NCBI GenBank assembly: GCA_040414495.1 | Contig: JBEDUI010000042.1 | Location: forward strand, 1 to 36,645 | DNA length: 36,645 bases | Direction of reading: 5' to 3' | DNA from: DATAVB01 sp040414495 | GTDB lineage: Bacteria; Actinomycetota; Actinomycetes; Mycobacteriales; QHCD01 | Shown here: piece after piece, positions 6,515 to 14,364 of the stretch | Position numbering within the stretch: the stretch's first letter is position 1 | Layout: the number at the start of each line of letters is the position of its first letter | Made by a program: the position numbers and the translations under genes | The notes under the pieces: generated by a model | Seen by the model: the letters and a program-made list of their open reading frames with translations, nothing else | What the model was told of the DNA's origin: nothing | The model's database searches: none

Positions 6515-7596
6515 ACGCCACCTCCGATTGGATGGTCGCCGCCGTGGGCCTGATCGAGCAGATGCCCCACCAGCGGACGCAACACAGCGAGTCCATCGCG
6601 TACACCGCCGGGCGAACCCGGCAGGTTGACGACCAGCGATCCTCCCGACAGCCCGGCCAGCCCGCGGCTGAGTACCGAGGTAGGAACCCGATCCCGGGCG
6701 GCGGCCCGTAGCGTATCCGCGATCCCGGGAATCGGCCGGTCGAGCAGCGGTGCGGTGGCCTCGGGCGTGACGTCGGTGGGCGTGACCCCAGTACCTCCGG
6801 TCGTCAGCACCAGCATCGCGCCGTCGGCGATCGCGGTCCGGATCGCATCCGCGATCACGGCCACCTCGTCGGGTACGACGATGGGACCGCGCACGTCGCA
6901 ACCCCATGCCGTCAACCCTTCAGCCAGGATCCGGCCGGAGTCGTCCGGGCGTTCACCCCGCGCGCTGCGGTTTGAGCAGGTGATCACCGCAGCCGTCATG
7001 CCAGCAGGAACTACTGGCCGCTGTTCGCTCGCCGTCTCCGGAACACCGTGGCGATCGTGGGCGTGGGTCTGATCAACGTCGACGCCGCCTTGATCGAAGC
7101 CGACGGCATCACGATGGTCGCTACCGGTGCGGCGGTACTCGCCCGACCGGCCGCCGGACTTCGCATCAAGTTGAATGTCGGTCAGCACCGTGGCCTTGTC
7201 GACCGCCTTGACCATGTCGACCAACGCGAGCCCGGCCACCGTGACCGCGGTCAGCGCTTCCATCTCGACGCCCGTACGGTCGGCGGTCCGCACCGTCGCG
7301 CGAATCGCCACTCCCGCGGTCACAACCTCCAGGTCGACCTGGACACCGTGCAACGCGATCGGATGTGCCAACGGAATCAGGTCCGGGGTCCGTTTCGCCG
7401 CCGCGATCCCGGCGATCCGGGCTACGCCGAGCGCATCGCCCTTTGGCACGCCCTCACCCCGCAGCAACTCCACCACCGCCGGCGAGGTGCGCAGCAAGCC
7501 ACTGGCCGTCGCCGAGCGCACGGTCACCTGCTTGCCCGCGACATCGACCATGCGGGCCGCGCCGTGCTCGTCGATGTGGGTAAGGTGCTCGGCCAT
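6511..7596 (-). CDS. moaC: Bifunctional MoaC-MogA/MoaB fusion, Moco biosynthesis
   Basis: A 361-residue single frame with two complete enzymes. Residues 1-155 are MoaC (cyclic pyranopterin monophosphate synthase): KRTPDLIPLAHPI, GVEMEALTAVTVAGLALVDM and a KSGG end. Residues 156-199 are a His/Asp-rich, probably flexible linker. Residues 200-361 are a Mog/MoaB molybdopterin adenylyltransferase: TCSNRSARGERPDDSG, TTGGTGVTPTDVTPEAT and VNLPGSPGGVRDGL. The two steps are not consecutive in the pathway, since MoaE/MoaD act between them. The ATG at 7596 is apparently leaderless (TAGGCT six bases upstream). MoaC-MoaB fusions are known in other bacteria. Confidence 0.92.
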   Translation of the reverse strand: MAEHLTHIDEHGAARMVDVAGKQVTVRSATASGLLRTSPAVVELLRGEGVPKGDALGVARIAGIAAAKRTPDLIPLAHPIALHGVQVDLEVVTAGVAIRATVRTADRTGVEMEALTAVTVAGLALVDMVKAVDKATVLTDIQLDAKSGGRSGEYRRTGSDHRDAVGFDQGGVDVDQTHAHDRHGVPETASEQRPVVPAGMTAAVITCSNRSARGERPDDSGRILAEGLTAWGCDVRGPIVVPDEVAVIADAIRTAIADGAMLVLTTGGTGVTPTDVTPEATAPLLDRPIPGIADTLRAAARDRVPTSVLSRGLAGLSGGSLVVNLPGSPGGVRDGLAVLRPLVGHLLDQAHGGDHPIGGGV

Positions 7597-7602
7597 GCCA
7601 CG

Positions 7603-7633
7603 AGCCTAGTCGCGTCGCCGACCCCGCTACGCT
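7603..7633. promoter_or_regulatory. Back-to-back leaderless promoters for moaC-mog and epimerase
   Basis: On the minus strand TAGGCT (7603-7608) lies six bases before the moaC ATG at 7596. On the plus strand TACGCT (7628-7633) lies seven bases before the epimerase ATG at 7641. The gap between the two starts is only 44 bases, so the -35 region of each promoter would overlap the -10 of the other. Confidence 0.5.
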
Positions 7634-7640
7634 GCACGTC

Positions 7641-8693
7641 ATGCGGGTTCTGGTCACTGGTGGCGCCGGCTTCATCGGTTCTCACGTCGCCGACCAACTC
7701 CGCACCGCCGGCTACGACGTACGGATTCTCGACCTGCTCCTGCCGGCGGCACATCCGCAGTACCCGAATCATCGGCCGGATTATGTCGCGCACGAATTAA
7801 TCGTTGGCGATATCCGCGATCCGTCTACTGTGGACTCTGCGCTGTCCGGTGTGGACGCGGTATGTCACCAGGCTGCGATGGTCGGGCTCGGTGTCGACGC
7901 TCAGGATTTGCCGGCGTATGCCGGGCACAACGATCTGGGTACGGCAGTGCTACTCGCCGCAATGGACCGGGCCGGTATTGGCAATCTGGTATTGGCCAGT
8001 TCCATGGTCATTTACGGCGAGGGCCGCTATATCTGCGCCGAGCACGGCATTGTGCGTCCCGGCCCGCGGGCCGAGGCCGATTTGGCGGCGGGCCGGTTCG
8101 AGCCGCGTTGCCCGATCTGCGCCGCTCCCTTGGCGGACGGACGGGTGCCCGAGGACGCGCCGGCCGATCCTCGGAATGCCTATGCCGCAAGCAAACTGGC
8201 GCAGGAACACCTGGCCGCAGCGTGGGCACGGGTCACCGGCGGCCAGGTGGCAGCGTTGCGTTATCACAATGTGTATGGACCGCGGATGCCACGCAATACG
8301 CCCTATGCCGGCGTTGCCTCGATCTTCCGGTCGGCGCTGGAACGCGGTGTGGCACCACGGGTTTTCGAGGACGGCGGTCAGCGCCGGGATTTCATTCACG
8401 TCCGTGATATCGCGACCGCCAATGTGGCCGCGTTGGAATATCGCGCAGATCCGGGTGCTTTGGTCGCGTTCAATGTCTGTTCCGGTCAGCCGCATACGGT
8501 CGGTGAGATGGCTTCACGGTTGGCGAGCGCGTTCGGCGGGCCGGCTCCGGCCGTGACCGGTGAGTACCGGCTGGGGGACGTACGGCACGTTGTGGCGTCG
8601 CCTGACCGGGCCAGGCAGGAGTTGGGATTCGTCGCCAAGACGGATTTCGATGACGGAATGCGGGAATTCGCTACCGCCCCACTGCGCAGCTGA
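7641..8693 (+). CDS. NAD-dependent epimerase/dehydratase (extended SDR)
   Basis: 350 residues. The Rossmann motif VTGGAGFIGSH (5-15) marks an extended short-chain dehydrogenase acting on nucleotide sugars. The catalytic pair YAASK (Tyr181, Lys185) and the serine region ASSMVIYGEG (119-128) are present, as is the substrate-side RRDFIHVRDIA. Unusual for the family is a roughly 40-residue insertion between the Ser and Tyr blocks carrying three cysteines (C132 and the C157-x2-C160 pair in RCPICAAPL), which could bind metal. The substrate is likely a UDP- or dTDP-sugar; UDP-glucose 4-epimerase or dTDP-rhamnose 4-epimerase activity are candidates. A leaderless start is supported by the -10 box seven bases upstream. 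Confidence 0.85.
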   Translation: MRVLVTGGAGFIGSHVADQLRTAGYDVRILDLLLPAAHPQYPNHRPDYVAHELIVGDIRDPSTVDSALSGVDAVCHQAAMVGLGVDAQDLPAYAGHNDLGTAVLLAAMDRAGIGNLVLASSMVIYGEGRYICAEHGIVRPGPRAEADLAAGRFEPRCPICAAPLADGRVPEDAPADPRNAYAASKLAQEHLAAAWARVTGGQVAALRYHNVYGPRMPRNTPYAGVASIFRSALERGVAPRVFEDGGQRRDFIHVRDIATANVAALEYRADPGALVAFNVCSGQPHTVGEMASRLASAFGGPAPAVTGEYRLGDVRHVVASPDRARQELGFVAKTDFDDGMREFATAPLRS

Positions 8694-8850
8694 CGCTGAT
8701 CACCGGACCCGGTCCCTGGCACGATCGCGGCTAGGAGCCAGCTGCCGTAAGCGGGCCACGGCGAGGCGGCTGCTGTGGACGGACCCGGCGACTGGGTACG
8801 GCACGTTGCCGCGGCAAGTGGTGCGACGCGCAGACCGCGGCAACTCTCTT
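8694..8850. other. Convergent intergenic gap, nothing recognised
   Basis: These 157 bases lie between the epimerase and the histidine kinase, whose 3' ends face each other. I see no convincing coding frame, RNA gene or strong terminator hairpin with a T-run. Confidence 0.5.
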
Positions 8851-9867
8851 TCAAGCGATAGGCAGGCGCACGACAAAACGGCAGCCGGGATACCTGTTCT
8901 CCACCGAGATCGCGCCGTTGTGCGCCTCGACCAGACCGCGCGCGATGGCCAGCCCCAGTCCAGCGCCGCCATCCCCCCGATGCTGCGGCGACCGGGCGCT
9001 CTCCCCGCGGAACGCGACATCGAATACCCGGGCCAAATCGTCCTTTGGAATTCCGCCGCATTCGTCCTGTACGGACAGCCACGCTCCATTGTGGTCGGTT
9101 CCGGCGGCTACGACGACGGTTCCATCGACCGGGGTGTGGCGGATCGCATTGGCCAGCAGGTTGCGCATCACCCGGGAAAGTTCGGCGTCGCTGCCCCGTA
9201 CGGTCGGCCACGCATCGTTTTCAGCCCGCACGGACACCCGTTTCGATTCAGCCCAGGCCGACGTCGAGGCCAATGAATCGGAAACCAGATCGGCCAACGA
9301 CACCGTGTCGAGATTCAGCTGCAGCGCGCCGGCATGAATCCGGGACAGCTCGAACAGGTCGTCGACCATCCCGGCCAGCCGGTCGGTTTCCCCGCGAATA
9401 CGGCGGTAATAATCGGCCACCTGATCCGGCGTATCGACGACGCCGTCCTCCAGTGCTTCGGCCATGGCGCGTAAACCGGCCAACGGCGTGCGTAAATCGT
9501 GCGAAACCCACGCCACCAATTCGCGGCGGCTACTTTCCATCGCGCGTTCGCGCGCCCGCATTTCCCGTTCCCATACGCTCTGCGCCGCCAGCCTTCGGCC
9601 CAACACCAGCGCCGAGCCGAGACCGACCACCCCGGCGACCGCCACCACCCACAGCACGACCCAGAAATCGTGCCGGGACAGGAACATCGCGTACCAGGCG
9701 CCGATCGTACCGACCACAACGGACAGTACGGCGGTGAGCACGACGACCGAGATATTGACCGTGACCGAGCGATTTTGGGTCAGCCGCAGCAATCCGGTCC
9801 CGAGCGCTACCACCGGAATGGCGCAACCCAAGGCAAGCAGCGCGATCTCCAAGGCGTGCGGAATCAC
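8851..9867 (-). CDS. Membrane sensor histidine kinase
   Basis: 338 residues. Three hydrophobic helices at about 7-28, 38-60 and 68-90 leave little extracytoplasmic domain, so the signal is probably sensed within or near the membrane. The HisKA box is VAWVSHDLRTPLAG with phospho-acceptor His123. The ATP-binding part has the N box NLLANAIRHTP, the G1-like DECGGIP, an F box (VFDVAFRGE) and the G2 box GGAGLGLAIARGLVEAHNG. Its ATG overlaps the stop of the response regulator gene as ATGA, so the two form a classic two-component pair. The stimulus is unknown; cotranscription with the GT-C-like membrane protein suggests an envelope signal. Confidence 0.92.
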   Translation of the reverse strand: MIPHALEIALLALGCAIPVVALGTGLLRLTQNRSVTVNISVVVLTAVLSVVVGTIGAWYAMFLSRHDFWVVLWVVAVAGVVGLGSALVLGRRLAAQSVWEREMRARERAMESSRRELVAWVSHDLRTPLAGLRAMAEALEDGVVDTPDQVADYYRRIRGETDRLAGMVDDLFELSRIHAGALQLNLDTVSLADLVSDSLASTSAWAESKRVSVRAENDAWPTVRGSDAELSRVMRNLLANAIRHTPVDGTVVVAAGTDHNGAWLSVQDECGGIPKDDLARVFDVAFRGESARSPQHRGDGGAGLGLAIARGLVEAHNGAISVENRYPGCRFVVRLPIA

Positions 9868-10562
9868 GACGAGGCCTCGACTCCGTCACCGTCGTAGCGA
9901 TATCCGACACCCCATACGGTGACAATGCGCGCCGGTTTCGCCGCGTCCCGTTCGATCTTTTCCCGCAACCGTCGCACGTGGACAGTCACGGTCGCCTGAT
10001 CGCCGAACGTCCAGCCCCAGACCTTTTCCAGCAAATCGGCCCGGCTGAACGCTTCCCCGCGATTCGACAGCATAAATACCAGCAAATCGAATTCACGGAC
10101 CGTCAGCGTCAATTCCGCGTCGCCGATACGCGCATCGCGGGCCGACACGTCCACCACCAGGTCGCCGTCCCGCAATACCTGTGGTCCGCGGCGTGGGCTG
10201 GGCACGCTGCGCCGCAGCACCGACTGCACCCGCAATGTCAGCTCACGCGGCGAGAACGGCTTGGTCACGTAGTCGTCCGCGCCCAACTCCAACCCGAGCA
10301 CCCGGTCGGCCTCCTCGCCGAGCGCGGTCAGCATCACCACTGGCGTCGGCAACGTCGCCCGCAACCGGCGGCAGACCTCCAATCCGGACAGTCCGGGCAA
10401 CATCAGGTCGAGTACCACCAGGTCGGGCGGCTGGGCCAGCGCCCGCTCCAATGCCGCCTCGCCATCGCCGACCAGCTCGACGTCGAATCCGTCGCGCCGC
10501 AGATAGCGACCGACCACGTCAGCCACGGTCGGATCGTCGTCAACGACCAGAATCCGGTTCAC
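9864..10562 (-). CDS. OmpR/PhoB-family response regulator
   Basis: 232 residues from the GTG at 10562, chosen because it overlaps the stop of the upstream membrane-protein gene as GTGA; an ATG at 10592 would add ten residues. The receiver domain has the acidic pocket VVDDDP, phospho-acceptor Asp52 (VVLDLMLPG), Thr in MLTALGEEAD and Lys in YVTKPFSP. The winged helix at the C-terminus is of the OmpR type (LTVREFDLLVFMLSNRGEAF, WGWTFGDQATVTVHVRRLREKIE, and GVGYRYDG at the end). It should be phosphorylated by the kinase encoded immediately downstream. Confidence 0.93.
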   Translation of the reverse strand: MNRILVVDDDPTVADVVGRYLRRDGFDVELVGDGEAALERALAQPPDLVVLDLMLPGLSGLEVCRRLRATLPTPVVMLTALGEEADRVLGLELGADDYVTKPFSPRELTLRVQSVLRRSVPSPRRGPQVLRDGDLVVDVSARDARIGDAELTLTVREFDLLVFMLSNRGEAFSRADLLEKVWGWTFGDQATVTVHVRRLREKIERDAAKPARIVTVWGVGYRYDGDGVEASS

Positions 10563-12229
10563 CACAGGCTCATCACCACCGTCTGTACGCATATTCCCAC
10601 CGCGAGCTGTGCGGCCAACCACGACCGGCGGTGCCGAGCCGGCAGCAGGGCGCAGGCGACGATCAGCCATGGCATGAACGGCAGCCAGATCCGCTCGACC
10701 TCGCCCCGGGACAGGCCGGTCAGGTCGGCGAAACCGAGGGCCAGCAGCGCTGGGCCGGCCAGCCAGGCCACCGCCGAAGCGCGCCGCACTCGGGACAGCG
10801 CGGCTACGGTAGCCGGCCCGACCGCGATCGCGAGCGCGGCGACATCGGCGAAGAGGAAGTAGGTGTACGGGCGGGCACCGGCCGCGCCGCTGGCCACCCG
10901 CGCCCGGGTCTGGGTCAGCCCGTCGAACCACCAGAATCCGCCGGCGGCGAAGGCCAGCAGCACGCATCCGGCGCCGATCGCGGCCAGTACGAGCGGCGCC
11001 ACCCGCCGACCCGCCAGTACGGGCACCCACTGCGAGCGCGCCGCTTGCCAGCCCCGCTCCCCGACTGGTGCCGGTCGGCTGCCCGCCTCGCGCGGCACGT
11101 CGACATCGCGCGGCACGTCGACATCGCGCGGCGCGTCCACATCGGACCGCGCGTCCACATCGGACCGCGCGTCCACATCGGACCGCGCGTCCACATCGGA
11201 CCGCGCGTCCACATCGGACGGCGCGTCCATATCGCGCGGCGCGTCCACATCGGACGGTGAATCCAGATCCAGCCGCCGCGCTGGCAAGCACACCGCACCG
11301 AGTCGCTCCACCGGAAGCGGCCAGGTGTCCACATCGGACGGACGGCGGGCCAGCACGACTCCGATCGCGACCGGTGCGAGCAACACCAAGCCGTACGACA
11401 GGAATGCGCTACAGCCGAGCAATACGCCCCCGGCCAGCGCCTGAATTGCCCCGAGCGCATCGCGGCGGGCGGCCGAACACGCCAGCAACGCGATCCCCCA
11501 CGCGCTGACGCACAGAAACCACGCATCGGCCGAGACCGCGATCCAGATCGCGGCCGGCGCCAGCGCGAGGAACGGCGCCGCCGCCCGGGCTGACCCCTCG
11601 CCGGCGACCGACCGCACCGTAATAAGCACTGCGGGAATCGCCATCGCGCCGGCCAGTACGCAGAATGCCGCCGCAAAACCAGCACCGGACAATCCGACGT
11701 ACCGCAACGCCCAGAACGTCAACAACGCGCCGGGCGGATGGCCGGCGACATGGGTCGTCCACTGTAGCCCGGCATGCCCTTGAATTCCGCCGGCGAATAC
11801 GTGCAGAACATTGCCGCCGACCAGCGGCAGGTCGTGCAGATATTCGTCACGGCCGGTGAGCCGATCGGCAAATCCACCGTGGACACCGTCCACCAACGCT
11901 AACCCGCAGGACCAGATCAGCCCAACAAATACGGAGAATGCCAATAACGGCCGCCACGCCAGCCGAGCCGCGCCGGCCGGCACCGCGACCACCAATCCGG
12001 CCGCCAGCACCAGCAACAAAGCCGTGACGATATTGATTCGAACTCGGACCGGGCCCATCAGCGGTTCGGCGTGCGCGAGCAGGATAACGACACCGCGGCG
12101 TTCCAGCGCCAATCCCCATTCGCGGGTTGCCAAAACCAGCGCCGCCGCGGCACCCACCAAGGTCAGATCCAACGCGACCCGACGCGACACCGGCGAGGCC
12201 CGCGCGACGCTCTCCAGTCCTAAAGCCAC
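10559..12229 (-). CDS. Polytopic GT-C-like membrane protein with an 18-bp-repeat loop
   Basis: 556 residues from a probable leaderless GTG at 12229 (TACTAT six bases upstream); an in-frame ATG at 12304 would add 25 hydrophilic residues. More than ten hydrophobic helices are visible. The loop after one of the first helices contains DEYLHDLPLVGG and HVAGHPPGALLTFW. A His-Pro-Pro motif of this kind is common in GT-C-fold glycosyltransferases that use polyprenyl-phosphate sugars. Between two helices lies an insertion of about 60 residues built from hexapeptides such as SDVDAR. The C-terminus has LSRGEVERIWLPFMPWLIVA, reminiscent of actinobacterial mannosyltransferase-like proteins. The gene is cotranscribed with the two-component genes through a GTGA overlap. 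The exact substrate is unknown. Confidence 0.8.
   Translation of the reverse strand: MALGLESVARASPVSRRVALDLTLVGAAAALVLATREWGLALERRGVVILLAHAEPLMGPVRVRINIVTALLLVLAAGLVVAVPAGAARLAWRPLLAFSVFVGLIWSCGLALVDGVHGGFADRLTGRDEYLHDLPLVGGNVLHVFAGGIQGHAGLQWTTHVAGHPPGALLTFWALRYVGLSGAGFAAAFCVLAGAMAIPAVLITVRSVAGEGSARAAAPFLALAPAAIWIAVSADAWFLCVSAWGIALLACSAARRDALGAIQALAGGVLLGCSAFLSYGLVLLAPVAIGVVLARRPSDVDTWPLPVERLGAVCLPARRLDLDSPSDVDAPRDMDAPSDVDARSDVDARSDVDARSDVDARSDVDAPRDVDVPRDVDVPREAGSRPAPVGERGWQAARSQWVPVLAGRRVAPLVLAAIGAGCVLLAFAAGGFWWFDGLTQTRARVASGAAGARPYTYFLFADVAALAIAVGPATVAALSRVRRASAVAWLAGPALLALGFADLTGLSRGEVERIWLPFMPWLIVACALLPARHRRSWLAAQLAVGICVQTVVMSLW
11088..11267 (-). repeat. 18-bp tandem repeat (coding minisatellite)
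   Basis: About ten 18-base units based on GTCCACATCGGACCGCGC on the plus strand encode hexapeptides in the membrane protein: SDVDAR four times in a row, flanked by APSDVD, APRDVD, VPRDVD and APRDMD variants. The central units are identical and the outer ones diverged. A single related copy (PSDVD) at about 11328-11342 lies outside the array. All units keep the reading frame. Confidence 0.9.
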
Positions 12230-12235
12230 ATCTGG

Positions 12236-12241
12236 ATAGTA
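12236..12241 (-). promoter_or_regulatory. -10 hexamer of a leaderless promoter (GT-C operon)
   Basis: TACTAT on the minus strand lies six bases before the GTG at 12229. No Shine-Dalgarno precedes either candidate start. It supports the shorter start for the membrane-protein gene. Confidence 0.45.
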
Positions 12242-12268
12242 AAGGCCCACAAGCTCGTGATCCGTATC

Positions 12269-12329
12269 CGTTCGCGGCTCGTAAGATTTGCTGGATTGAA
12301 CCATCGGCGTTCTCGGCTCGTAAGATTTG
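12269..12329. repeat. 22-bp direct repeat between divergent operons
   Basis: The 16-mer CGGCTCGTAAGATTTG occurs at 12275-12290 and 12314-12329. Including the preceding bases (CGTTC then G or T), the copies match at 21 of 22 positions, 39 bases apart. They flank the longer candidate start of the GT-C gene and lie upstream of the GT2 promoter, so they could be regulator sites for both operons. Confidence 0.6.
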
Positions 12330-12346
12330 ATCCGGCAATTCAGCGC

Positions 12347-12352
12347 TAGCGT
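12347..12352 (+). promoter_or_regulatory. -10 hexamer of a leaderless promoter (GT2 operon)
   Basis: TAGCGT lies seven bases before the GTG at 12360, which has no Shine-Dalgarno. The spacing predicts transcription starting at the start codon. Confidence 0.45.
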
Positions 12353-12359
12353 CGCGGCC

Positions 12360-13013
12360 GTGATCGATATCGTATTTCCGTGCCTTAATGAGGCAATAGC
12401 TCTCCCGAATCTGCTGTCCCGACTACCCGAGGGTTACCGCGCTGTCGTTGCCGACAACGGCTCCACCGACGGCTCGGGCGATATCGCCCGACAGTTCGGC
12501 GCGACCGTGGTCACGGTCGCCCAGCGCGGGTTCGGCGCGGCGGCCCATGCCGGGCTGTTGGCGTGCACGAGCGACGTCGTGTGTTTCTGCGACGCCGACG
12601 GCACACTCGACCCGCGTCAACTGCCGCGCGTCACAGCAGCGGTGGTCGCTGGGCAGGCCGAGCTGGTCTTGGGTCGGCGCCGCTCGCGCTCACGAAATGC
12701 ATTTCCGGTGCATGCGCGCGTAGCAAACGCTTGGCTCGCTGCCCGATTACGTCATCGGTCCGGTGTGGACATTCGCGACATCGGCCCGATGCGGGCGGTG
12801 CAGCGCCAGGCGCTGCTCGACGTGGGCCTGACCGACCGCCGATTCGGCTATCCGCTGGAGATGGTGGTCAAGGGTGCGGCGGCCGGCTGGCGGATCGAGG
12901 AAATCGACGTCGACTATTACCCGCGCGCGGCCGGATCGCGCTCAAAAGTCACCGGTACGGTCCGCGGCGCGCTGCGTGCGGTACGGGATATGCGATCGGT
13001 CCTCACGTCATGA
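12360..13013 (+). CDS. Family 2 glycosyltransferase
   Basis: 217 residues from the GTG at 12360; a TTG at 12327 would add eleven residues but overlaps the direct repeat. The GT-A nucleotide-binding fold begins at once (IDIVFPCLNEAIALPNLL, VVADNGSTDGSGDIA). The metal-binding DAD triad is in VCFCDADGTLD, and the acceptor-side region is SGVDIRDIGPMRAV then RFGYPLEMVVKGAAAGWRIEE. The sequence is closest in style to dolichol/polyprenyl-phosphate sugar synthases without the C-terminal membrane helices, so it may make the lipid-linked donor for a GT-C enzyme. It starts an operon of five genes joined by overlaps. Confidence 0.88.
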   Translation: MIDIVFPCLNEAIALPNLLSRLPEGYRAVVADNGSTDGSGDIARQFGATVVTVAQRGFGAAAHAGLLACTSDVVCFCDADGTLDPRQLPRVTAAVVAGQAELVLGRRRSRSRNAFPVHARVANAWLAARLRHRSGVDIRDIGPMRAVQRQALLDVGLTDRRFGYPLEMVVKGAAAGWRIEEIDVDYYPRAAGSRSKVTGTVRGALRAVRDMRSVLTS

Positions 13014-13732
13014 ACCCTACGAACGGACAGATCCTCGTACTAGCCAAGCATCCGGTGCCGGGCCGGGTCAAGACCCGGCTCTGTCCACCGTGTACGCCGG
13101 ACGAGGCGGCTCGGATCGCGGCCGCGGCCTTGGCCGACACGCTGGACGCGGCACGCCACAGCACCGCGATCCGCCGGGTTCTCGCGTTGGACGCAATTCA
13201 CTCCACAATGGACGGATTTGAGCTGATCCGGCAACGCGGCCGTGCGCTGGGCGAACGAATTGCGCACGCCTTCGCCGACACCGCACGGCACTCCGCGGCC
13301 CCGATCCTGCAACTGGGCATGGACACGCCCCAGGTCGATCCGGACCTGCTCGACGATGCGTTGGGTCGCCTGCGGCAGGCACCGGCCGTACTCGGGCTCA
13401 GCGAAGACGGCGGCTGGTGGGCCCTCGGTCTGCACAACGCCGCCGCCGCACAGGTTTTGCGGAACGTACCGATGTCCACACCGGACACTGGTGGGTTGAC
13501 CGCGCGAGCGATCCGGCAGGCAGGAATCCAGCTCGAATTCTTACCGCGGCTGCGCGACGTCGACACGATCGGGGACGCCCGTGCCGTAGCCCGCGCGATC
13601 CCGACCAGCCGATTCGCCGCCGCGCTCAATGCTGCCACCGCGCGCGATCCAGCCACCGCGGGCAATCCAGCCGGGCTCATTGAAGCCGCCGCGGGCAATC
13701 CAGCCGATGAGGTCGCATGCACAGCTCGGTGA
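13010..13732 (+). CDS. DUF2064 (TIGR04282-type) glycosyltransferase-like protein
   Basis: 240 residues; the ATG overlaps the previous stop as ATGA. The N-terminus ILVLAKHPVPGRVKTRLCPP is diagnostic of DUF2064, a nucleotidyl-transferase-like fold often paired with family 2 glycosyltransferases. Further conserved blocks are LQLGMDTPQVDPDLLDDAL (with the Asp expected to hold metal), LGLSEDGGWWALGL and STPDTGGLTARAI. The last 30 residues contain a short internal duplication (TAGNPAG and AAGNPAD). The enzymatic role is unproven; adjacency to a GT2 suggests nucleotide-sugar or guanylyl transfer. Confidence 0.85.
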   Translation: MNPTNGQILVLAKHPVPGRVKTRLCPPCTPDEAARIAAAALADTLDAARHSTAIRRVLALDAIHSTMDGFELIRQRGRALGERIAHAFADTARHSAAPILQLGMDTPQVDPDLLDDALGRLRQAPAVLGLSEDGGWWALGLHNAAAAQVLRNVPMSTPDTGGLTARAIRQAGIQLEFLPRLRDVDTIGDARAVARAIPTSRFAAALNAATARDPATAGNPAGLIEAAAGNPADEVACTAR

Positions 13733-14364
13733 TCGGTTGCTACGACGCCGGACTGCGCAGCGTCGCGGCCGGTGAGGAACACGGTTGGTCGATCCGAACC
13801 AGGGACGGTCGGATGCGCGAATTTCCCTTACACAGCTGGTGCGGCGGCCTAGTGCCCGGCGACGAGGCCTTGCTTGGTGCTTGCACCGGACCGACGCTGG
13901 ATGTCGGATGTGGACCGGGGCGGCTCACCGAAGCACTCGGGCTGCGCGGTTTGCCGGTGCTGGGCGTCGATGTCGCTCCCGAGGCGATCCGGGCCACCCG
14001 GGCCCGTGGCGGATCCGCCTTGCACCGTGACGTTTTCCGGCCGATTCCTGGCGAGGGCCGATGGCAGCATGTGCTGCTGGCCGACGGCAATGTCGGTATC
14101 GGCGGCGAACCGGCCCGATTGCTCAAACGGGCCCGGCAATTGCTCGCGACCGGAGGCACGGTGTTGTGCGAAACCGAACGGCCAGGCACGCCGATACATC
14201 GCCTGCAGCTGCGACTGGAGCGCGCCGACCAGCGCAGCGCCTGGTTTCCCTGGGCCTTGTGCGGCGCCGACGCGCTGGCGGAATTGGCCAGAACGATCGG
14301 ATTTCGCGACTGTCGCGTGTGGAGCGTGGAGGGGCGATGGTTCAGCGAACTAATGACCGGCTGA
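13717..14364 (+). CDS. Class I SAM-dependent methyltransferase
   Basis: 215 residues; the ATG at 13717 lies 16 bases inside the previous gene, with GAGG four bases upstream. The SAM-binding glycine loop is TLDVGCGPGRLTEAL (about 60-74), followed by the acidic residue at the end of strand 2 in VLGVDVAPEAIRA. A later VLLADGNVGIGGEPARLLKRARQLL corresponds to motif IV onward. The substrate is not apparent. In its operon it follows two sugar-transfer-like enzymes, so a glycan or glycolipid methyl acceptor is plausible. Confidence 0.85.
   Translation: MHSSVIGCYDAGLRSVAAGEEHGWSIRTRDGRMREFPLHSWCGGLVPGDEALLGACTGPTLDVGCGPGRLTEALGLRGLPVLGVDVAPEAIRATRARGGSALHRDVFRPIPGEGRWQHVLLADGNVGIGGEPARLLKRARQLLATGGTVLCETERPGTPIHRLQLRLERADQRSAWFPWALCGADALAELARTIGFRDCRVWSVEGRWFSELMTG

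Noticed and set aside
6515..6907. Extended MoaE frame reaching to 6907
   Set aside because: It is an Arg-rich shadow of the Mog domain; the GTG at 6514 has GGAGG and a GTGA overlap.
10563..11291. Long N-terminal extension of the response regulator frame
   Set aside because: The upstream part is a low-complexity shadow of the GT-C repeat loop on the same strand in another frame, and a GTGA overlap gives the natural start.
14061..14336. Upstream extension of the molybdo-oxidoreductase frame
   Set aside because: It overlaps the methyltransferase in another frame with no membrane or domain character; ATG 14337 has a strong ribosome site.
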